From Camarhynchus parvulus (lineage: Eukaryota; Chordata; Aves; Passeriformes; Thraupidae), in NCBI RefSeq assembly GCF_901933205.1, contig NC_044573.1:29757493-29821492 (forward strand): a DNA stretch of 64,000 nt. Reading direction: 5' to 3'. The translations under genes and the position numbers were made by a program. How positions within the stretch are numbered: the stretch's first letter is position 1; each line of letters opens with the position of its first letter. The notes below the pieces were generated by a model, which had not been told where the DNA came from, did not search any database, and saw nothing but the letters and a program-made list of their open reading frames with translations. Positions 13,701 to 27,325 of this stretch are shown here, piece by piece.

Positions 13701-16700
13701 GAGATGAGAAGGCTGTACATGTGCTACTGGGTGCACCTGAGAGCACAATAAAATGAACGCAATGTCTGTGTCCAGTGTGGGCTGCATTCAGTTGAGCCTG
13801 GTAGCTGGCTGTATCAGAGCTAGGCTGTCTCTTGCTGTCACACTAGCATTCCCAGTCTTCCAGAGAGGCTTCACTAATGCAGCACAGTGCTAGGCTGAGT
13901 CTGGGTCTGCAGCTGCACCGTGGCTTGAACAAACAAGCCCTGGAACCTGGAGCACAGGGCTGCAGTGCACAGGCAGTGGTTCTGCACAGCACTGAGATCC
14001 TGCTTGCACAGGGCTGCTCTGCACAGCTGTACTCAGTCTCACTGCTCTGGAAGTTGTTCCTGCACACTATTCCTGACAGCCCACCTGGTCCTGCTAGTGT
14101 GGCACAGGCACTGAGAGACTTTGAATTTAAGGTTTACAGTGGGGGCTCCAAGCAACACAGATCAGCTCTGTGATTTCCAAGCCTCTCAGGGGTGTGTCAT
14201 TGTTCTCCACCTAAGCAATACCAGGAATTGTATCAGAGCCAAGTCCCCCTGCAGCCATACCAGAGATAAACCACAATCTGAATAACCCAACCCCAGAAAA
14301 TAGAGAGGTGACTGCATAGTCGTGTCCATGGTATTAGTTTTTCCAAATTACAGCTCTGCAAGGCTAGGATGAGTGTGGAGGTGCAGGAGAAGAAAGACTG
14401 CAAAGGTGTCTTGAACTGAACATGGAAAAGTGCTTGTCTTCTACACTGTCATGATAAATCAGATACTTGACTATCTGAGTATTCTCAGGAGGAAAGTAGG
14501 ATGAGCTTCTTAAATCCGCTGAAATGTATATGCAGGAGAGGCAGCTAAATGAAAAACCCCTCGAAGGGAATCCCGGGTACTCAAATATTTAGAGAGAACC
14601 AAAGCAGGTTTCATTTGCCTCCTGGATATAGTCACCTCCCTGGGAGAACATGGAAAACTGCAGGGGATAGCAGTAATCTGAAACATTCCCCTTCTTGGCT
14701 AACAAGCGAAAAAAGAAAATTCCATTAAAAGGAATATGTAACCAACCACTAAAAACAGCTCTCTTTGTGATTCTAAAGCATTTGAAGGAGAGCTGTTTTT
14801 TCACTGTGACAGCATTAATAGATTATCCTGATTCTCTAACGGGTAAAGGACACCCAAACACCAGCCTTCCTGCCCCCAGAATTACTTACTGCTTTTTTTA
14901 TCCCTTTGATATCCTGAAGAAAGGACACAAAGGTATTAGTGCAATTAAGGAAGAGGGAGACAGTGTTTTTAATAGAAGTGACTAATGTATGCCCTGGGAA
15001 TGATGTGAATTTATGCCAAAGGAATTTTATACCTTCCTCTGACTTATGTGGTGGTAAAACTGCCCACGTGTGACCAAGACCCTTAAGCTCAGTAGGCACA
15101 CTGTTCTGGAGTTCTGTGAGAAGGCACAAGCTTTCATTAACCAGTCTGCTTTCAGGCAGCAGTGCCATGTTTCTAAGATGTCTTCCTGAAGCAATACTCC
15201 ATGAGCCACGACCTCTCACTCTGTCTCTGTTTACTCGTATTTGAAAATGAAAATACTGGCTCCAGCCTATCTCACTGGGGTTTCTAAGCCTGAATTAGCA
15301 ATTATGAACTGTGATAAGATCTCTGGAGAGCTGACAGAGCACAGTATTATAATCAGCTTTCTGCTGTCTTAAATACTGGGTTTGTGTAAGTTGGTGCATT
15401 CTGTCACCCTGTTTTGGGGAGAAAAAGAGAGAAGAACAAGTCAGATACAGATTCAGAAATTCTTCTTTATTACTATATAATGAAGGGTAAAGGCACGCTG
15501 ATTCTTTTGACACATTCTTCTGGTTCCCATGTGCTCACACTGCTGCGACTTAGAGACTTGAATTTTGATTGATACCTCTGTGCTAGCACTACCTTTCCAT
15601 GAAGAATCAATTGTTCTACTTAACATGAAGCAATAACCAATATGAACCCAACATTTCATGTTTGTGGATAAGGATTCAGAATGAATGTTAATAGAAAAGT
15701 TCTGATTAAAAGTCCCTGGCTTCAGTGAATACCCATTTCTTTTGTTATGTTCATGGCAACAAAAAGATGACTCAGAAATTTATAGAAAAGTGTGACTATT
15801 CCTTGAAGGGTGCAAAAGTCAAGTATGTTCTGAAGGCTGGCAGGATGGGACCAGAGATAGTAGTTGTAAGATTCCTACCGATCAGTATCTACTTTGTCTT
15901 GCTGCCAAGGCTTTTTAGAGGTTTCAGATTTTCTGGGGAGGTCAGATAAATGTTATTTTCCTAGTCTGTGTGATGGTGATGAGGGGAGTCACTAATCATC
16001 CCTCCTGGGTAGCCAAGTGCCTTCCCAGCAAGGTTCTGTGCACTGGGATCGTAGCCAGCCATGGTCAGCATGAAACAGGTTTCAAATCACCAAGGTTAAG
16101 AGGTACAGTAAGCAATAGGCTAATCACATTTCTTTAATAGGAAAAGCATCATATTGTACCCAGTCCCATAGCAATTCTCTCTCCAGCCTGCCTGGAACCT
16201 TCAGCTCCTTATAAAATCTCAGAAAGAATAAATCTTGGCTGCTATCTAATGTGATAGTGACACTGATATAAATGTAGACTAGGGTGTCCATCTGCAGCTT
16301 CTCTGATTTATACATATTGTCCTTTTTCCCATATCCCACTCAAGCCCCTTTCTCAGAGTGAAACCAAATCATTTTCCAAATTCCTTGAGCAGACAGCCCT
16401 CATTGCTGGCCACTGTGGGCCACAAGCAAGGAGGGCATTCTTATATGTCAGTCCCTGATACTGACACTACTCAGTCTCAGTAGAAAATACTTCACATTCA
16501 CAAGTTGCTCTGGGTTTTAATGAACCACATTTAAGCAATTCGCCAGCATCAAAATCCCTGGTATTATTTCAGCTGTGCCTCTGAGATAAGGCAGGTGGTA
16601 AACAGATCCAGTTGGACAGCGGATTTGACTGCAAAAGTGTGCTTGTTCTTTGGAAATTTTATAGAGCGCTTACTTGACTTGCCCTTTAGAAAAGCTTTGT

Positions 16701-19700
16701 TCTATTAGAGCTTCCTCCTTCCTGCCCACAGCTTCATGTTGTCTACTGGAAGCAGCTGACAAAAGCATCACATATAGTTTTTCCATTTAAAAAAAAAGCT
16801 TGATGTTCTGCTTGTCCTTTATGCTGATTGGCAGCACGCACCCTTACAAATGGTTTTTTTTTGTGGGTACAGAGAACAGTGAGAGAGTGCCCAGCCTGCC
16901 ACTGCTGGTCTACCTGAGCTATCTGCAACAAATTATTTACCCACTGAGTCTGAATTTTGTTTCTGAACAGAGATCAGTTTCTCACCCAGAGCTACTCAAT
17001 GAGTATTTTGTGTAAAGAAATTTTAACAGAGGGACTGTACTGATAGCCATCACTGTTTGGCACTGTAATGTTTGCAATCTAAAATCAGATTGATAGGGGC
17101 TTGTTCCATGAGGTCATACAGCTGTTGGAAAATAGCTCACGACTAATATATTCATCACTCACAAACTAATCATTAGCCAATAATATGAGCATGATTTAAC
17201 TATTAATTCTAAATGCAGAATACTCTTTGCTCCTCAGATGTGTAAGTTACATCAAAACAGCCACATTCACTGTCAACTGCCATCTGTCAGGTGGTTTTGT
17301 AATGTGGAGTCTTGAAAACAATTATTTTTTCTACACTTGTCGTTTAAAAAGGCTTTTCTGTAGTGAGAGATGAGAGATTAATCTAAATTCTTATTAGTAG
17401 ATCTTGCATGGTAGAAGCACCTGTGTGAGTGGCTACACCCCAGTAGTGCTCAGCAGAGATTAAGACACCTTCTCTGCCAGCTTCCTCATTAATGCTCTTC
17501 CCAACATGGTAGGAGGCTCAAGGTGGTGGCATTTCTAAAGCTGTTTTCCTAGCATGATAGTAGTGCCTTAAAAAAATACACCTTATTGTTATGCATATAA
17601 TGATCTTGTGGGAAAAGATGTTGAAAGCAGCTAGAGGTTTTGTTTTCTGATGTCTAATTAGAGTGAATTCTTGGAGAAGAAAGGCTTCCAACATTGATAC
17701 TCAGATGGAGATTTCCCAAAGATGTGACTGTTTGTCAACAGACACTCCAATTTTTCTGCTGCTGCAAAGTATTTTGAATGTTTTTGGTGCATTTAAAACA
17801 TTTTCTGTTCTTATTCTCTATTTAGCACAGTTGCATTCATAACCCTCTGCACAGTATTAATTACAATTATCAAATTAAACGATACTGCACTATGTAGCCA
17901 GGAAAGGTCTGGGAGATGTCCCTCTTCCTCATACACAGATTAATCCCAGCAAGAAGCAGGATGACTAAAGCACAGCAAAGCTTGCTCTTCACCTAATAAC
18001 TACAGCGTGAAAGTGTTCCCAGAAATCCTTACAGATGGGAGTCCAGGAATAGTATCAATTTGAGATGCTTTGAGACTAGATTCATAAGGATATCACAGTA
18101 AAGATTTAGCTGCTTTAAAGGGAAATTTTATTGAGCTTCACTTGTGCATTTACTACAGAAGTCATGACAAATGGGATCTTTCTTCTCCCTCACCCTGCTG
18201 TTCACTTGCTCCTGCTGTGGTGGGGTGAGTTGGCATTAGGGGCTGGCTTGGCACCTGGAGGTTCCACTGAGCCAGTAAAACCACACCCACTATAAACTTG
18301 ATCAGGAGCCAGCAGTAGTCTGCTCTTCAGAAATATCTGTATTTGAAAAATGAATGAGTTAGAGATAAAAGAGAGTGTGTTAACTCTTCTAAGTAAATTA
18401 TTTAAACTTGCAACCTGTTTCTATCTTTTCCATATGAAAAATTAATGTGCCATGGGCTCTTTTGCATCTTCATGGTAAAAAAAAAAAATATCATCTTTTT
18501 ATAGGTTTGTTCCTCTTATGGGCTTTCCACAACCAGTATCAGTATTTCAGCTATCAATCCTCAGGCCTCTCTCCCATCCCTCTCCCCGAAGGGGACAATT
18601 CCATTAATGAGCATCTAAGTATGAACAGAACAGAGCAGGCTCAGTAATCTCCAGAACAATGTGTGCTACTGAGAAAGAAAAGCTGAGTCAAAAATGCTGT
18701 TCTTAACATTTGCAAAGAATGAAATGAGGATTTTTTTCCCCATGTGCCACATGGATCTTGCACCGGGCCTTGGACTGATGCTTGCTAAAAATCATGGCCA
18801 AAATCTTCAACCTGGGTGCACAAACTGGGCTTTTATTTTCAAATTGATGCAATATCTGAATAAAACCACCCTAATTTTCAGCAGGGGTGAGCAAATACCC
18901 CTCTGATTCTTTTCACTGATAGTTAAGAAATTGATCAGCACCTCTGAAAATCAAACAGTGCTTAAATTTACAGCTCCTCTATTTGAAAATATCTCCCTGA
19001 GTCTCCATCTATTTAAATGGAAAACTGTGAAGCCAAGGGCACACAGTGATCTGGGCAGTTAATAATGTTCCTTGCTATATAACAAATCAATGAAACTCTT
19101 GGGAATAATGGCATCAACTTGGATTTAAGAGTTTAATGACAGCGTCAGTTTTCCAAAAAATGTTAGACATACAGCATTATGGAAAGGTGAGTATTGTCCT
19201 TCTCATCTTGGAGGAAGGGAAAGAAAGAAGAGAGGACATTTCCTGATTTCCCTGAATTGACTTCAGTCATTCTAGAACAACATCACAGACTTTTAATGAC
19301 CTGAAACAGCAGACTCCCTGATCTTTCTAGGACAGTCGCACAGAGCTCATCATTGCAAGCAGGAACTGATTCTCCTTTCCCTTGTGACCTGCAATTAGCA
19401 TCTGACTCCTGTGTGAAGCATTAATTTTTCTAGCCCTGGAAGTGCCTGTGCCTGCACTTGGAGTCTCACTGCATCTGCCCACGTCAGTGGCAGCTCTCTC
19501 TTCCACATCCCCTATGCTGAGTGGCTGTCTGGAAGCAAAGCTGTAGTATTTGCTCTTTTACAATACTGCTCTCCTGGGCATTCCCACATCTTTATGGCCC
19601 CATGTTTCAGGGCCTTCTGCTTCCCCTCATTATTTATTTATTGCATTTAGCTGCTTTTTTGGCTGACAGTGCACTTTCTGTCCTTGTATACCTTCTCCCC

Positions 19701-20449
19701 TCCAATGTTCCACATACATTTAAAAGACAATTTTATTAAAAAATAAAAGCAGGTGAGTTAAGTAACAGTTTGTGAAGACAAAACCTCAAAGGAAATTTAC
19801 CTGGGCTACAATATGAGCTTCACACTGTAATGGAAGTTGAGGCAATATTTAGTTTTGTTTCTTTTGCATAATTTCTTGCAGGGTATCCCAAGGAAATGCT
19901 GCCTAACTGCTGGGCAAGGAAAGATTGAAGGGGAAGCAACCTAAAAACTACCTAATGCTTTTTGATATCCACATAATGCTGGCTGATATCCACCGGCCAG
20001 AAGGGCAATAGTGACATATTAAGGTTGACATTGTGAGCTTAATGCAATCATGTATTTAAGGGTTTACTACTTTGTTTTAGGATCCTTAGCAAAATACAGC
20101 TGAAAGAACCGATTTGGGCATTTTGGGTGACAGGTGTAATTTTGCATTAATAACTTCTGGGGAAAGTTCTTTTCTCTGTAGAGATGGATAATCTACAATG
20201 GCCATCAATTTCTTTCCTTAGTATCAGTAATGTGAAGCGTGTATTGGGCATTGCTTTGTGAGAAACCCTTTGATATCTTTGTTAAACATTGTCCTTTGCT
20301 ATAGCTTTATCTCTAGCAACAAATCTGGTGCCTTTTGTACAGACAGAATAAACGATAAAAACAACTTATGTTATTGAAAGAGACCATTCAAGTTGGAAAA
20401 GAGAATGCTTGTTACAGGAAAGGTGGTTTATCAGATCAGATACCGGGTG
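10767..20449. other. Noncoding AT-rich sequence left of the CpG island
   Basis: No exon or RNA gene is recognised. The frames at 11293-11610 (minus), 13877-14173 (plus) and 14836-15219 (minus, 127 codons) look like chance ORFs, since neither composition nor motifs suggest a protein. The block at about 11640-11880 and the dyad at 12343-12357 have the look of conserved noncoding sequence. The 13840-14150 stretch contains repeated 'cacagggctgc'/'gcacagc' words, suggesting a low-complexity or old repeat origin. Confidence 0.55.
12343..12357. repeat. 15-bp perfect dyad with TAAT-type half sites
   Basis: GTGATTA (12343-12349), one central T, and TAATCAC (12351-12357) form a perfect dyad. The half sites contain a homeodomain-like TAAT core. 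This shows a symmetrical site only, and the binding role is an inference from motif knowledge. Confidence 0.55.
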
Positions 20450-21340
20450 AATTCAAGGCACAGGGCTGCACTCCTCACGGCACACGGGCGGGATTCCGGC
20501 GGGAGGTACCGCCCGCCCCTCACGGCGGAGGCGCCGGCAGAGCCGCGCTCCCTGCCTGGGCTCCACAGCTTGGCTCCGGGCCCCCCCCGCTTCTCTCGCC
20601 TCCTCCTCCAGCCTCCAGGCCCGCTCCTCTTGCAGCGGCCGCACCCCGAGCGTTTCCCCCTGCCCTCGGCCGGGCCCGGCACCTCCGGGCCCCCCCTCAG
20701 CCAGCCGGGGCGCTGGGGTCAGGGAGAGCTGTGCCGGGCCTGCCCCCGCCCAGGGCCGCCATGGCAGCGCTGGGGTCAGGGAGAGCTGTGCCGGGGCTGC
20801 CCCCGCCCAGGGCCGCCATGGCAGCGCTGTGCGGCCCCGGCAGAGGGAGCCGCAGACCGCCGAGCCGCGGAGGCTGCGCCGGGGCGCCTTGGGCCCCGTG
20901 TTCTTTCTCTGGGCAGCAGGGGCGGCTCGGCTCTCCCTCTTGCTGCCAGGGCCTGCCGGCAGAGCCGGGCTCAAGCCCCAGGGGTGTGAAGTGTGTCGGT
21001 GCGGCTGCCGTGCATCCCGCTGAGGAAAAGGGCTGCTCGGAGTGCCGGAGGTGCCCGCCGCCCGCTCCGCCTGGAGCAACCCGGATCAACCAGGCTGCTC
21101 TGCAGCCGCCCCCTACGATCTGTAATTGGTATAATTTGATTTGACAGTAATTCCATCGTTGTTACGATTATTTACAAGAGGTGCCCTGTTACTCGTTCGG
21201 TTTCTGCCTGTTGTTTTCCTGCCTTTTCCAGTCGTGGTTCCATGATTTCCTGTGCAGCTCTTGGGGCCCGCCGTGTGTCGCGGCTCCCGGGGTGTCAGTC
21301 GCTCCTTTGTGCCGTGCTCCACGAGGGGTCTGTAGAGGCC
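20450..21340. promoter_or_regulatory. CpG island, probable promoter of an unidentified transcript
   Basis: The composition changes abruptly from AT-rich DNA to very GC-rich DNA dense in CpG, densest at about 20480-21070. GC-box-like sequences occur at 20486-20492 (GGGCGGG) and in the CCGCCCGCCCC stretch near 20510. A GCGGCCGC site lies at 20635-20642, and there is no TATA box. In vertebrates such islands usually mark promoters of broadly expressed genes or long noncoding RNAs. The direction cannot be read from the sequence. A plausible plus-strand splice donor (AG followed by GTAAAA) lies at 21357-21364, which would suit a noncoding first exon. Long frames run on both strands (plus 20368-21144, 258 codons; minus 20453-21079, 208 codons), as expected from few AT-rich stop codons in GC-rich DNA, and neither resembles a known protein. 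Confidence 0.75.
20711..20824. repeat. 57-bp tandem duplication in the CpG island
   Basis: A unit starting 'cgctggggtcagggagagct' at 20711 recurs at 20768, a period of 57 bases. The two units are nearly identical, with one visible substitution (gccgggcc versus gccggggc), and a third copy begins and breaks off at 20825. Because 57 is a multiple of three, the duplication keeps every reading frame open. The high identity points to a recent event. Confidence 0.9.
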
Positions 21341-23644
21341 CTGCTCGTCCTTGCTTAGGTAAAACCACTATCGTCGTACCTGAAATCTCTTGTTTCATTG
21401 TAATGTTACAATGAAAGGTGCTTTCAGCTTCCCATCAATTTAGTTTTGTACCCTTTTCCCTCCACGTTTTTCCTCTCAAAAACAACTTGCTGTGTTTACC
21501 TTCAGATGCTTGTTTAGTTCAAGGAAAGCAGGCAAGTACAGCTTCATTATGTCAGTTTATAGGAGCTAGATACCAAAACCAATTCAGCACAATGAAGTAC
21601 AGCGCTTTAAATGCCAAAATGGTTTCTTTTTAAATCCCTTCCCCTTGGGGCTGAGTCTGAAACCTGTATCAAATCCCACTTGTGCTTCTTGAATGGGCTG
21701 TAGGAAAAGCTGGGTATATCAACATGACTTCCAAACAGTATTTTAAAGATGCTTTGAAATTACTTCCAGAACAGTGTTTGCAGAACAGTGCTCCACAAGA
21801 TAGGTCTAACCAGTAGGAAATTGTGAGTGGAAGGGTTCATCATCCATCATGTCTCTTTTAGAGTTCAAGTGTTTAATTAGGAAACATTTGGGATATTGTC
21901 TGGAGTTCTTTACTGAGCAGAAATGCCTACAAAGAGAAGAGAGCTTTTATTTCTTCCTTAATGCATCCTCATTGTAGGAGCTAAGATGAAGGTATCATCT
22001 TGGTATACAGCACCTTGTCAGAGAAACTGTGCAGCAAGTGAGAGACTGTTCTCTTTGCAACTTCACAACTTTCAAAGTCACATCTCTCTCTGCTCCCAGA
22101 AATACTCTAAGCCTGCAGTTTACAGGGAGAGAGGCACAGTACTTGTTACCTGTCTCATCATCCAGAAAATAATACATGAGAAAAGAAAATTTGGCACCCA
22201 CATGAAATACTTCGGTTGCCTGGGTGCCCAGAGTTCTGAGAACACATAATTATTTTTCCAGTTAATAGTGGTCCCTGAAGTAATGCTCAAAACTCAATGC
22301 TGCCTTCTCTCAGGTGCATATTTTAAGTCCTCAGGTGCTCTGTAAAAGCAGACCATTGCCATTAATAGGCAACAGCTGGGTGAAAGCTGTGGGTTAGTAA
22401 TTTGGGATCTTGATACCTTATGTCTAGAACCCAACTAGGTGGCTTTGTTTTCCTCTTAAAAAAGAATTCAAAAAAATAATTATTTGCTCCTCTTTTTTGA
22501 GATTTCCTGTAAATATGGATATTTCTGCATGCATCTGAATGGTAAGATGATTTTTGGTTTTTTTCAATGATACAAATGACTGCTTTGGAAATAATAAAAT
22601 CATTAAAAAAATCATGTTTTAATGTCTAAATCATGCCAGTGTTTGAGCACAGTGAAAATTTCAGGATGGAGATTTTAAAACTAATGGAAAAATTATGTAA
22701 GCATACACATGTGCCAGATATGGAGATAAAAGTTACAGAAAGAACTTCTAAAGTTGGATTTGCATATATTAACTTTGTAATTGTATGCACAACAGGCAAT
22801 TACACAAGAGTTAATAAAATAATAGCAATAATGATTTGTACTAGGTAATTGAAATTTATGAAGCAGTTTTGGTGTCTCTAATAAAGCTGTGATGTCTTCA
22901 GGTAGAGCTAATGAGTATGATGGAAGTGACTAGCATGAATAAACTTAATTAATGTTGCAACTGTCAAACAAAGATAGTAAAATATTTTTGAAGGTGTCTG
23001 AATATTAGTATCCTAATTATATAAATGGAAAACTGAGGTAGGAATGCAGGTCACACTTTTATTTGCTTTGCAGCTTAAGTCAGAAATGGGATACTACAAT
23101 CTTTCTTCTAAACACCCTTTTCTTCTGCTCAGTAAATCCTTGGCTGCTCTCAACAAAAACCATCTAAAGTGCTGGTGTGCTTCAGCAGTACATCCATGCC
23201 TGGGGCATGGTCCCCAAACCAGTGTTGTGTTTAGCTGCTTGATTTCTTTTCTCGTGTTTGCACCACTCTAACTGTACCTGTTTGTTACTCTTGAGTTTGA
23301 GTGTGTATCCATTATTCTGAAGGAGTAGCCTGGTGGCTTTGGGATCAGGTGCTATGCCTTTGAAGAGCAAAAGAAAGAAAACCTCTGAATGTGAAAATGT
23401 TTTTGTTTGGGCATGGCTTACTTTTAAAAATGCTGGTTTGTGCTTAGGGTTTACATTAAAGTTACTTTCTTTATGTTCTGTGCCCTAGGATATATTTAGC
23501 ACTTGATAGCCAGAGCTTTTTCACACCAAAAAAAACCTGTGTGAGTTGCAAGTCAGGTAAATAACATCCAAATAGAATGGTCCTTACTTTATGTGTTTTG
23601 TGGGAGCTTCACCTGGACAGAAGACCTTTATGCTGGGAAGGGTT

Positions 23645-23680
23645 TGCTTTTCTTTATGTTCTTGCTTTTCTTTATGTTCT
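23645..23680. repeat. 18-bp direct repeat, two copies
   Basis: The unit TGCTTTTCTTTATGTTCT at 23645-23662 is repeated exactly at 23663-23680. This is an ordinary small tandem duplication, probably from replication slippage. Confidence 0.9.
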
Positions 23681-26600
23681 TGTTCATTGCAATGTCCTTC
23701 TCCTAAGAAAGTACATTTACTGTAGGGTAGGATGAGACAGTAGAGAATGGATTCTTTCAGCTCTCTCACTGATTGTGTTACTTTTTCTTGCTGCATAAAG
23801 TTACTGGATTGCAGTGGTGTGAATTATTGGTGGCTTGGGGGGATGCAACTGGGAGGAAGAGGGGCAAACTCCAGAAATGAGGTAGTGGAAGAAGTGCCAA
23901 GTGAGTCAAATTGTTGTTGAGATGTGGTGTTGGTAGTTGTAAGCTCTGCTGTCAGCAGTAAGGACTGCTGGGGGCACAAAGGTCATGAGTCAAGATAATG
24001 TGTATTGGCAGAATAATGTATCAGTATTTTGAGAACTAGATAGATGGAATTAGGTTCTCTATTTTCCTCCTCTCCCATTCCTTCCTTGCCTCCAGCTGAG
24101 CTCCTAATGGAAATACTGGGGGGAGGGGAAATGGGAAGCAGCAGAAGGATGTTTATTGCTGCTTGGTAGGAATGTAAATTAAGTACCTAATGATGTGCAT
24201 TGAATACATGCATTTTGGTTTTTTTGTCTTACTTCTTAGCACAGATTGCTACTCACAGCCTGCCTCTGCCCTTCATTCACACATAAGCATGTGCAAATTT
24301 GACCTTTTCCTAGAAAAGTATCACCAAACTGAGTCTTGTTTTTGAGCATCTCCCTCTTCTAAAGGAACCAGAAGTTTCTCCAGTCAGGCGTGACGTGGCA
24401 TGTTGGTGTTCCACCAACACTTGTCATGTTTATGGCTACAGTGCAGTGTGGGAATGATGGGTCTGGTTGCCAAAGCTCTGGGAACCATTCTTCTTTTTGA
24501 AAGTAAAATCTGTGAGTGCGAATGGAATGGTGGTGGTACCCCTCCACACCCTTTTTGGGGCGGGGGGGGGAGGAAATTCTGAAATGTCTCTGGGTGTGGG
24601 GCTGACTGATGTTCATCACCTCCAAGTGAGCTCCTCACACAGGGAGAGACAGTCTACAGTAAAGGTGCCAGAAAACTTCACCAATGCAGCTTTTTCTTAA
24701 ACTGCATTTCTGGGTGGTTTGAGCTGGTATGAAGTGGGAATGTTTCACATTCTCCTCTAGTAAGAGGAGGGGTTCAATGTTATTTATTACTGGGCATGTT
24801 GAATTTGGCAAATGACAGAAAAAGGAAGCAAAGGGGTGATGGCCTTAGGTGAGATCAGCTCAGGTCTCTCGTGCTGACAAGCTAAGAGAATAATTGGACT
24901 GACACAGGCAGTAAAAATGAGTGATGCTACGTGTCATGCCAGTTGACCTTGGAATTTAACCTAGGATGTTGCCAATTTAACCTAAGAATGAGGAAGAGTG
25001 GTTCAGCTCTTTCTGGAAACCAAAGGAACCATCAAAGAACTTTCCATAAATATAGCTTGGCAGTCTGCATTGTACGTGGACATAATGCCTGCTTCAGCTG
25101 CTTTAGGTCTGGCATAGAAGGTGCTGTGACCCAGTCCCAGAGTGCAGTCTCGTGTCTGAGTTGGGTCACACAGCCCTGCACAGCTCAGCTTTCTGATAGT
25201 TGCAGGTTCACTCTTATTGTGTAGGATTCTGTTCTTCTCTTGCTAAATAATCCAATTTGTTCCCACCCTAACTTCACTGGCCACACTCGAACCATCCTTG
25301 CTGATGTGTGCAGGAAACTGGGGCAGGATCTTAAGACTGGGAGCTGTCTGCTGAAAGCTGCTTTGCTCCATTTGGTACAAAAAATTGCAAAATACAGTAC
25401 AAAGCCTTGTCTGTGGCCTGCAATGTCTGTCTTCAAGAAATAATAAGGAAGATGAGTGACTGCTTTGAGGCAAAGCTGCAAAAACATTTTGCTTGATTTT
25501 TTGGTTGGTTGGCACTGGTGGATGTTGTTTTTAAAATATTTCCCTCCACTTCCTTGTTTTGTCTTTCCACTCTTGTTTTGCCCTTATGCACAGGCTGACC
25601 CTGAGAAGTAGGGATTATCTGCTAGGGTGGTAAATCCAGCTCCTTCCCAAGGCACTGTCATAATTCTCACTGTCTCTCCTAGGATCACTCAAGCAGGAAG
25701 GTGTGAAGAGAAGTACTGGTGAGAAGGTGTGAACAGAGGAAAGACTGGCAGTAACAAAGATGCTTTGGCACAAATAGTTATGATCTTTTCTGGCTTGGTT
25801 CATTTCTCCCTGAACACCCAGATCCCTGAACTGTGTATTCTCTGGACAGCATGTCACTTAATTATTTTTCACTGGATGGGAAAAACTATAATTCCAGTAA
25901 ATTAAAAATAGAGCTGCAAATGGGCTTGGTTTGATCTCTGTGGTGTCTGAGGCAGAGGAACAAGATTAATTCCCGCAATTAGATGTTAATTGATGTCTGA
26001 GCATGTCTATTCCTAGAAACAGCAAGACCACGTACAGCATAACCAGCACCATTAAAACAGCATCGCCTTCCCTCTGTGCTCAGCAAGCACAGAACGGGAG
26101 GGGGGGAGCTCACATCCAAATGGAGCAGTGGGGGATGCTGTGGAATGAGCAGAAACTTGTGAGGGGGGAGAGGGGGTGCAGCCGCCTCCGATGATTGTGA
26201 ACTGCTGGTTAAATGCACAGGGTATTACAGGAGAACCCTGGCTTTGTTTGCTAAGCCTACATGTGCTTTATTTTCATTTCTTTGCTGGTCAAGTCTGCTT
26301 GAGATTCACATCATAAGCAACTACAAAGGTTTATTACAAAGTGATGAAATATGTAATAAAGAAAAGGAAAAAAAAAACCCAGAAATTTTCTTTGGCCTTT
26401 GGAAAGCCATATACTAACAATTTTGATTAAATGGAATAAGAGGTCATTGAATCTGGTCTTTTACCTACTGTGTGTAACAGTTTCAGCTACATCCATTTCA
26501 ATAATGAAATTCTGTTCCTGTGCTGCCTGTGCCTTATATATAAAGCACCATGCACTGTATATATTTCATTTTGTTTCCATTTTACAATACAGTAAAGATC

Positions 26601-27325
26601 TTTTTCAACTAGAATAGATGCTAGCCTTGGATAGTGAAGTGCTGAATAGAATAATAAATCCTGTGCATCACTAGCTTGACTTTCATCTAAGAGTCTGAAA
26701 AAGCTTTATAAACATCAAGTAATCTTTCCGGCATGCCCATTACAACTGCAGAATATTACCACTGCTCTGCAGCTATTATTATTATTTTGTATCATTGCAT
26801 CTAAGGGCCCCAATCAGACTCAAAACTGTACTCTGTATGTAATGAAAAGTTAAGCCCTGTCCCAAAAACCTTTGAACAATTGTTAAAAAATAGAGGGATA
26901 GGGGCCAGAGTAATGCAGGATAACAGTAGAATGGGGGAATAAAAATTGCAGCTTGGGGAGTGACCAGTATTGGAACAGCATGATCCATCCAACCATTGTC
27001 ATCTATCTTGTGGGCAATAAACTGAAGATGAGACCTGAAGAATTTTCTCAGTGACACTGTAGATTTTACTGTGTGACTACTTTTGTGTTTAAAGGGCAGC
27101 ACAGAAAGAGCCTGAGGCACACTTGACTTGATGAGCAATTAAGTTTGCCTCAACATTAGGACAAAAATCTGCAGAGTGGAGGTAACTGAACTGTGAAGGA
27201 GTAAAGGCTGTTGCATTATGCGAGGCAGTAACGTAAATGGAACCAGTAGGCTGACAGAAAGAGGAAAATAGTGGCCAGCCCCTTGCTCTAGCAGAGGTGA
27301 CAAATGGAATGTGGATAGACCTCAC

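Noticed and set aside
20453..21079. 208-codon minus-strand frame across the CpG island
   Set aside because: Open frames on both strands are expected in sequence this GC-rich. The frame has no recognised domain and is the shadow of the 57-bp duplication and CpG composition.
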